A stretch of 64,000 nt of DNA from Beroe forskalii (lineage: Eukaryota; Ctenophora; Nuda; Beroida; Beroidae). Position numbers and translations under genes: made by a program. The notes under the pieces are model-generated. The model saw nothing but the letters and a program-made list of their open reading frames with translations. It was not told the DNA's origin and did no database searches. Location of the stretch: assembly GCA_011033025.1 (NCBI GenBank), contig WFMF01000417.1, forward strand, positions 95,834 through 159,833. The letters are read 5' to 3'. This document shows, in pieces, positions 52,501 to 61,500 of this stretch (its first letter is position 1; every line of letters starts with the position of its first letter).

Positions 52501-55500
52501 TGACGACTGCACGGTGCAACAGACGAACACTCAGTTCCGTTACGGATACGAGTACCTGGGTAACAGTGGCAGGCTGGTCATCACGCCCCTAACTGACAGG
52601 TGCTACATGACCCTTACTACTGCTCTGCATCTACACAGGGGCGGCTCCCCTAAGGGCCCTGCTGGTACAGGCAAGACGGAAGGGGAGTGAGAAGAGAATG
52701 GGATTACGAGTTTAGAAGCTAAGATGAGAACAAATTTTAATTTTAGACTTTTTCAATTTCATCTGAGCTTATGTTTCACAGATTCTTCCATTGAATCTGC
52801 ATCGATTTTCGAATAATTGCCAAGTTGAACGATCACAAAATTGAGAATTGCCTCCATCTGACCGCCTTTCCAGATCAGCTGAACTTCATTAATCTACAGG
52901 AAAGACAGAGACTGTAAAGGATCTGGGTAAGGCTCTGGGTGACTACGTCATCGTGGTCAACTGTTCCGAGGGTCTTGATTTCAAGAGTATGGGTCGTATG
53001 TTCAGTGGTCTGGCCCAGACCGGAGCCTGGGGATGCTTCGACGAGTTCAACCGGTGAGAGATTTGAGGATTTCAAAATGAAGGTTGTTCAAAGGAAGGAA
53101 AAATTTTGTGCAATAACTCAATGAATACAAAAATATTACTCATCTAACTTAGGTATCCAATATATTCTGCGTAGTATTTCGTAAGCAAAAACTATCGTTA
53201 TATATTTACAAATCAATAAATAAATCACATCTTTTTCCAAAAAACAATTCTATAAATCATCCCATATAATAAAGTGCCAAATCATTTTCAGTATCAACAT
53301 TGAGGTGTTGTCCGTCGTTGCCCAACAGATTTTGTCCATCTTGTCCGCTCTGGCTGCTGGATATGCCAGATTTGTTTTCGAATGCAGAGAGATCAATCTG
53401 GTGAGTTTTTTGAACTATTGATTGTCCTGGATAGTTTTTTAATAATAGTTACATTCATTACTTTGTTGGAATTTGTTCCATTCTGTTTAATAGCTCCACT
53501 GTACAGTGTACCCCCTTTCTCAGTCAGGACAACAGCTGCTGGATTATTCCCGTATCCCCTAACTTTTCATTTCAAGTCTGGTCTTGTGGTATCCCCTAAC
53601 TCTCCATTTCAGGTCTGGTCATGTGGTATCCCCTAACTTTCCATTTCAGGTCTGGTCTTGTGGTATCTTCATCACGATGAACCCTGGTTACGCTGGTCGT
53701 ACCGAGCTGCCTGACAACTTGAAGAGTATGTTCCGACCTATTTCCATGGTGGTACCTGACTCCTGTCTCATTTCCGAGATCATCCTCTTCGGTGAAGGAT
53801 TCAACAATACCAAGGTTAGTTTAATTGGTCCTGTGTTTCTTTTCGCCAACCCGTGTGGACTGTCCTTGCTTTAACTCATCTTCCTATCCCGCTAACTATA
53901 ACGTCTACTGGAAGAGTCCATGTTTTCAGAAGCCGTTCAGTGGGTTGTTTTCGTTAGTTCTAGTGCGGGATTCTCCACTCGACTAGCTCGACTGATCTCA
54001 CTGCCCACTCCCCTCTCCTTGCCCCCCTCACATCTACCCCCACACAAACCCCCTCAACCCCACACAAACCCCCACACTTCACTTTAACCCGCCCCACTAA
54101 ATCCCTCAAATACTGTTTCATCTCCGCATTCCTCGTGAAGTAAACCATCGGGTTGCATGCAGAGTTTATTGTCATGGGCAGGTACGTTGCTATCTTGGCC
54201 ATCAGGATGTCCTTTCCCGGTGGGGCGCTGTTCATGGACGATAAGATGAAAATACACCACACAATGTTGAAAATCACGAACAGGACACAGAATATGAGGA
54301 TCATCACCGTAGCAGAATTGTTGTGCGTTCCAGAAGAGTTGTCCTCAACGTTCTGCCGTAACTTGACTACACAGACAATGGAGCAAGTCACCACGAATAG
54401 GATCATGATGGATATTTCCACCAGCATGATGTTGGTTGGGATGGAGACCTCGCCCTCAGAGTCACTCACTAAAGCAGCGTTTGTCACCGAAGTGTTGGCA
54501 AAGCTCAGCACCAAACACCGGGATGTGATGTAAGTGCAGATAAAGGTGAAAGATCCGTACACCATCCTGTTGTTCACCGTGAAAAAGGGCGAAGCTATGG
54601 CAAGTCCTCAGAGCACACAAATAACAGGTCGTAACGCCGGAGCATTCCGCAAAGATACTGTAAATCATTGAAATCCGGTAGTGAACTCTATGATACTGCG
54701 CTGTTGTGTCGACCTCCATGAGCACCAGCGCCACCACAGCAATGATACACGAGGATGTGTCCAGGAGGTTGAGACAGAGCAGGAACTTGTCTCCCAGAGA
54801 CTTCTTGGGGCGTTTCCAGAGGAAGAAGGAGGCGAGGATGAGGTTGGCAATGATCCCGATGACGGAGAAGGTAGCTCCGATTGGGATGCCGTACAGGGAA
54901 CTGGCCATTTCTTTGGGGGTGGAGGATTGAGGGTTGGGGAGGTAGTGTTGTTGCTTGACATGCTGGAAAATAGTTGAATTGAGATATTGTTGTTGTTGAC
55001 ATGCAGGAAAATAATGAACCTGCATTAGCTGGTTTATCGGTAATCTTCATTTGAGTTGGTGAATATTTGAACAGCAGCTATATCGGCAAGTTCTTACATG
55101 ATATGTGAAGTTTGGTTACTGCACCACTGAATTTTAAAATTTGGGCAACCAAAGGATAAATTATTAAATCATAAAATCTGTTGCTGGAGGATCCGCAATA
55201 GGCAGCAAATTAACGAAAATCATAGTTAGAAATCTGCAAAGTAAATGATATAAATCCGACAGAACCATTTGAATTATTTACTTGGAAAGTCGTTATTCAA
55301 CTATAATTATGCCACCAATTATCAATAAAACGAACCCCCAATGCTCTCAAAAGTGGATGTCGGGGTTTCTCTGTCAGAATATTTATACAAACACTGTATA
55401 TATCAGGGTGCTTAGTCCATGCTCCCTCTCCTTCAAGCGAGGTCGTAAGGCAACTGCTGTGAACATCACCAAAACTCCTGGAACGAAACTCATTCATATA

Positions 55501-58500
55501 ATTAGATCTATTAATTATGTTTTTGGTATGTGATATTATCAACGGGCCTGCTGCATGCCCATATATTGGGGTTTTTATGAATATGGCAGAGAAGCACCAG
55601 GGTTTATGAGCTCTAAACACCGGTAAACTTTGATAGAGTGTGGTTGAACCAGCCTGAGATGGTATGAAGCATCAGTACGTCTCTGATTAGGCAGCGATTG
55701 ACGCTATGGTTCTGGATGCTTTTGACATATCCAACTAACCCCCGTATCCTATAAAACCACAAACTGGGGTTTGTGCCTTTCAACGTGCATTCAAGAACAA
55801 GGCTGACGGAAATTGAGAGCTAGATAGTTATAGATAACAAAAGGTAATAGATAACAAAAGGTACGCGTATACGCAGTTCTGCCTCCTTGGAGAGAGTGTA
55901 GGTATGGAGAGAAAATAATTCAGGAATTTAACAGCCTAAATATGCGTAGGATCTTTGATCCACTTAACCATTTCTTAGTGTTGAAGCTAATGACACAAAC
56001 AAGACAATTTATAAATATCCACGATGGCAAATGGTAGCGAATTTTAAGCAGAGATTGGAAAAGATGAAGAATTATTCAAAGAGTGATGCACACCTGAGAT
56101 ACAAGCTTCAGTATGAAGATTAAAATTTTCACTTGAAATACGTAGCATAAATATATAGCATAAGAAATCAATAACTCTTTGTCGAGCCTTCTCTATTTTT
56201 ATAACAAAGGCTGCGGCAAGGAGTTGCTAAGTTTATACTGAAAATATTATATATTCAAGAATTTTTTCATCACAAAGCACTAAAGTATGACTTAACTCTT
56301 TAATTTACGTTGAGGACTGCTTAATATAGTATTCCAATTCATGCCTCCTGCCTAGTGTAGTACACCAGACGGTTTAACAGAGGAAAATGATAAGTTAATG
56401 AAATATTAGTATGATTTGACAATAAACAAAATATATAGTTCAAACATTGCATAGCGTTAATACTTAAACGTGTTTAGTATATTCTTTATAAAAGCTAATT
56501 ATAATATACTAATAATTCACTCGACAACAACAATGATTTGAAGCTTAGTAAAAGGTTTAGTGTAGACTTCAGGTGCCCTTGGGTGGTAGCTAATAAATTG
56601 TGTGGTTACTCTATAATTAAACATCTTGGTTTGAACATTTTTCATCTTATCTTAAAGCATCATAGCAATATTATTAAGGTTGGTAAACAAATCTTAAGGC
56701 TGCATAGTGCATAATGGGGCGCATGCATTTTTATGAAAGCCAAAATAAATAGAAAAAAAGAACCATTTCATTTTTTGATGTTCATGTAAAATTAATAAAA
56801 TTGAGAGATTGTTTAGACAAACATAGAGACGTAACAAAAGAAAGTTTTTGAAGTACAACAGACAAATATATCACAAGATCATTCGAGATCCAAAACGTTC
56901 AATTGAGGAGCTCAAGACAAAAAATGGCTTTTTCATACAGTACACTACAAAATGATTAAAACAGCTGGTCCCTCTTACTTTCTTGAATTTTCTGTATACT
57001 GAAAAGTATTAGTAGTAGTATAAACTGAAAATTGAATGCATAAAACCCTTGAAATTCCCGATTTTGTGTCACGCATGATCAATAGTGAACGCGTAAATGC
57101 TAGAATGGTTGGGATTCTGAATAGCATTTAGAATATCCAGGTTTATTTTCCGTATTTCTTTCACGAATGGTATGGAAGCATGTATATCATAGTAAAGATA
57201 ATGCCAACCGTATGAAAAGCTAAAAAATAAGGGCATGAAGCCCAAAAAACAAGGCCTTCCCTACTTTTCTGATTCTTATGGATAGTTTTTTGTTGTTTTT
57301 TGGGCCTCATCCCCCGTTAAAATGAAAGATTCAAACTCAGTTCGTGATAAAGCTTGTATTGCTTCAGCTCTTCAATCCTGAGCGAGGAAGCAGCTGTGTC
57401 AAATTCAATTTCCCAACTTGATAATTAAATATGCTAATACTTATCTTAGTTATTCGATAAGTATAATTTATAGCTACAGGTGCACGTGGGATGAATTTGA
57501 AGAGTTATTGAAATTACACTGCAAAACTTGCCACAAAATTTTAAAAAAGGTCAAAATTAGTAAAAGGCAATACCTCAATAAAAAATAAACTGGAGGCTAT
57601 GCATTATGCAAACCTAACCGTGTTGAATAGATTTTTATGCACTATTCGGCATTCGCTGAGGGGTATTCAAATTGTGATAGCCAAGTCATTGATCCATAAA
57701 GTTTACCCTTAGAGGATTGAGTGGTTGACATTTTCACCGTGGTTTGACGTGGTACACTATTATAATTGACCTGCCAATTTGTCGCGTATGACCTCTGACC
57801 AGTGACGGTCAACAAAATGGTAAATCTTTTGTACTACTACCACTACTACTGACACTATCATGGGACTTTTGACTTATCAAATTCCATGGGTACATGAGGA
57901 GTCCTGGAATCAGTTAACCATTGCAATGTACTGAAGTCTATCAATTGACGATGTCATGGCAATGACATTTCACAATTCGTGTGCTTTGGAAAATTCCCCC
58001 ATATTACGAGAAGTTCTTATTGTCAAAGCTTCAAAGTAAGAAAGGTGTCAGTAAGTCAGTAATCCCGTGATGCAATATACTAAAATACTAATTATCGACT
58101 TATAAATTAGTGTTTAGCACATCAAAGTTCCTACCTATTCTTCGTTAATAACTAAATAACTGGCGTTAACTAGATAACTAGACAGTCAACAATGACACAT
58201 TCTAGTCAATATAGATCATTACAGAGGCTACCACTTAACCAGGAACACTCGTGAATGAGTATTGAGTATATCACTAAGATGCAAAGGTGATATATTGGCG
58301 AGAGTACCTATTGTACAAAACTTGATGCTATACAATTATAATAGAGTAGGTATAACAGTTGCGATAATAATATTCAGGATAACAAAGCGTTAAAGCAGTT
58401 GTAGAAATGTTAATCTCCTAGAATTTCTCTTTTACAATGAAGCAGCAATCGGAAAAAGCGTTCTTTATGATTATTTATTTATGATTTCAGTAGCTTTTGT

Positions 58501-61500
58501 TTACCAATACAAGAGATAGTGATGAAAACTTGACATAAAAAAACCATTTTGTAAAAAATTGAACTTCATTTAAATCCATGATGTGGCTTTTTAGCATAGA
58601 AAAATGACCTGTTTGAGCACACCTGTTCCAATGATTATGTACAACTTTTCCAGAAGTAAGTTGGTACTCACATACTCAAATGGAGACTATAGGTGAAGTA
58701 GTACCACTCTAGTGTACAACCGTAAGACAATAGCTGTAGATGCTAGATTATCAGGTAATTTGGTAATCTGTCGACGGACAGTTACCGGTCGGTTAACGGT
58801 CGGTTATCGGTCGGTTACCGGTCAGTTAACGGTCGGTTAACGGACGGTTAACGGACGGTTACCGCCCACGGACAGTTACCGGTCGGTTAACGGACACTTA
58901 ACGGACGGACAGTTACCGGTCGGTTACCGGTCACTTAACGGTCGGTTAACGGACGGTTACCGCCCACAGACAGTTACCGGTCCTTTAACGGTCGGTTAAC
59001 GGTCGGTTAACGGACGGTTACCGCCCACGGGCAGTTACTGGTCGGTTAACGTACGGTTACCGACCACGGAGAGTTAACGGTCGGTTACCGGTCACTTAAC
59101 GGTCGGTTAACGCCCACGAGCAGTTACCGGTCGGTTACCGGTCGGTTAACGGTCACTTAACGGTCGGTTAACGGTCGGTTAACGGACGGTTACCGCCCAC
59201 GGACAGTTACCGGTCATTTAACGGTCGGTTAACGAACGGTTACCGCTCAAGGTCAGTTACTGGTCGCTAAAGGCCGTTTCAAGCATCTCAATTGTTTTTT
59301 CCAGACCCTCAAACCCCCTCTCTTCAGTCAGCAATTGCAAACCCTCTCTCCATTCGGATGCTACATGATTATGTAATTAGTTAAAAACCAATTTTAATGC
59401 TTTAATGGCACTTATTAGATGATGATGTATAATATATTTCCATTGACAAACACTTATAAATATAATATATGGCACACCGTTTAACTGATGAGTAAGAAAT
59501 TGCCATCCGTTTATCATGGGTAAGTGAATGTTGCACTAAATAGGAAATTTTAACATTTAAATTATATGAATTAGCCCCTCCATTACGCCGCATCAGAGCA
59601 TCAGCTAATAAAACAAAGTTTAAATCAATTATACGGTAAAATACGATATTATATAACTTAATCAAAAATTCGTCTCATCAGTTCAGGGATCTCCTTGCTG
59701 AAGTTCTGTATGATGGAAGGACCAGTTCTGGTAAGGTTTCGCTTCTTCACCCACATGAATACACACAGAGCAATCGCCATGCTAGAGGAGTTTGATCGGC
59801 TTTGTCCAGTTCCAAGCCGCCTGTGCTTCTTGGCATGAAACCACATGCCCTCACAGGTGTTGGTGTGTTCAACAGTGAGTAGGTCCACGAAGCCTCTTCT
59901 TTGGTTGACCACCAGACGGATGAAGCCGTGATGAGAAAGGGAGCCGTCTGTCAGGATGACAGTTCCTGCTTAAACTTACTTCTTGATGAGACGGATGAGT
60001 GTGTATTTATCTCGCCTGTTCCTGGACACTCAACAAGGAAACAGTCCCCGCTGTTCCGACAGCAACCACCAAGCACCCACTTCCCCTTAACACGTCGTCC
60101 CCGAGTATACTTCCTCTTCCCGAATTTGGATTCGCATCAACCTCCGGGACATGTCATGTACTCGTAGTAGAACTGAAGAGATGAGAACTGCACTGACGAT
60201 TAAAGGAAGTTATGAAGCTGAAAGGGTTTCTCTGGCCTCTGCTCCGGAAAAGGTGCTATTTTTTAATGATACTAACCATTGCTACAAAAAAATCCTCGTG
60301 AAATCCCCATGTTCCTATCGTGAGATTTCACACCTTCATGTTATGGCACAGCGACATTACTAGCTATATACGTGATGAAATTGGTATTTCCCACCTTACT
60401 AAACTAGAGGTTACTTCTCGTTTAGTTTTTATTTTATTTGTAAACGATAGTTTATCAATAAGATAATAATATGCTAGTTAATTAATATATAACGCATTCA
60501 ATTGATTGTGACACTAACCGGCCGTTAAGTGACCGGTCACTGACCGTTAACCGACCGGTTACTGCCCGTGGGCGGTAACCGACCGTTAACCGACCGTTAA
60601 GTGACCGGCAACCGACCGTTAACCGACCGGTAACTGTCCGTGGGCGGTAACCGTCCGTTAACCGGCCGTTAAGTGACCGGTAACCGACCGTTAACCGACC
60701 GGTAACTGTCCGTGGGCGGTAACCGTCCGTTAACCGACCGTTAAGTGACCGTTAACCGACCGGTAACCGACCGGTAACTGTCCGTCCGTTAAGTATCCGT
60801 CAACCGACCGGTAACTGTCCGTGGGCGGTAACCGTCCGTCAACCGACCGTTAACCGACCGTTAAGTGACCGTTAAGTGGTCGGTAACCGACCGGTTACCG
60901 ACCGGTAACTGTCCGTCGACAGATTACCAAGTTGCCGATTATCACATACTAAGATATTTACATCTGGGTTTCATCTAATCAATGAACGATGCAGTAAATT
61001 GAGTGGAAGGAAAGGTATCTGTGTCTCATGAAGTGAACAACCAGTTGAGCAGTTGGAATAAACTAATGATTCGAACTCAATGTGCTGTGAATTAATTAGT
61101 TCATTAAAACTCTATTAAAAAATAAGCTATCCTAGCTCAATGACAGTCATAGAAGTATATTTGAGCCTTTATTGAGGTGTACGCTTGTCATAATTCTATC
61201 ATCATCTTCATATTTATTCTGAGCTTTTGATCTTGCTTACTCTGAACTTCTGAACTTCAAATGTTAATCTACGGAACCTCCATAAACCAGCCAGCAATGC
61301 TCTTATCATTTATGATGTATCAAAACACCCACCCAATGTCCATCTGAAACTCCTCACTACCTCCATTCTTACCTCTCACTTCCCCTCTAATTCACTGAAT
61401 GATTTCCCCTCTCTACTACTTAAAACCCTACTCAACCTGACCAGTCGAATGATGATTCTCCCAGTCTACCCCTCACAACTTCAATACTCAGCCCCAAACC

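Noticed and set aside
54153-54533. Plus-strand 126-codon frame in the DNAH2 intron
   Set aside because: Antisense of the GPCR TM4-TM7 region. It is not a DNAH2 exon, having no match to dynein and no useful splice sites.
59901-60167. Plus-strand 88-codon frame in the Merlin element
   Set aside because: Antisense to the transposase remnant, which carries the recognisable DDE motifs.
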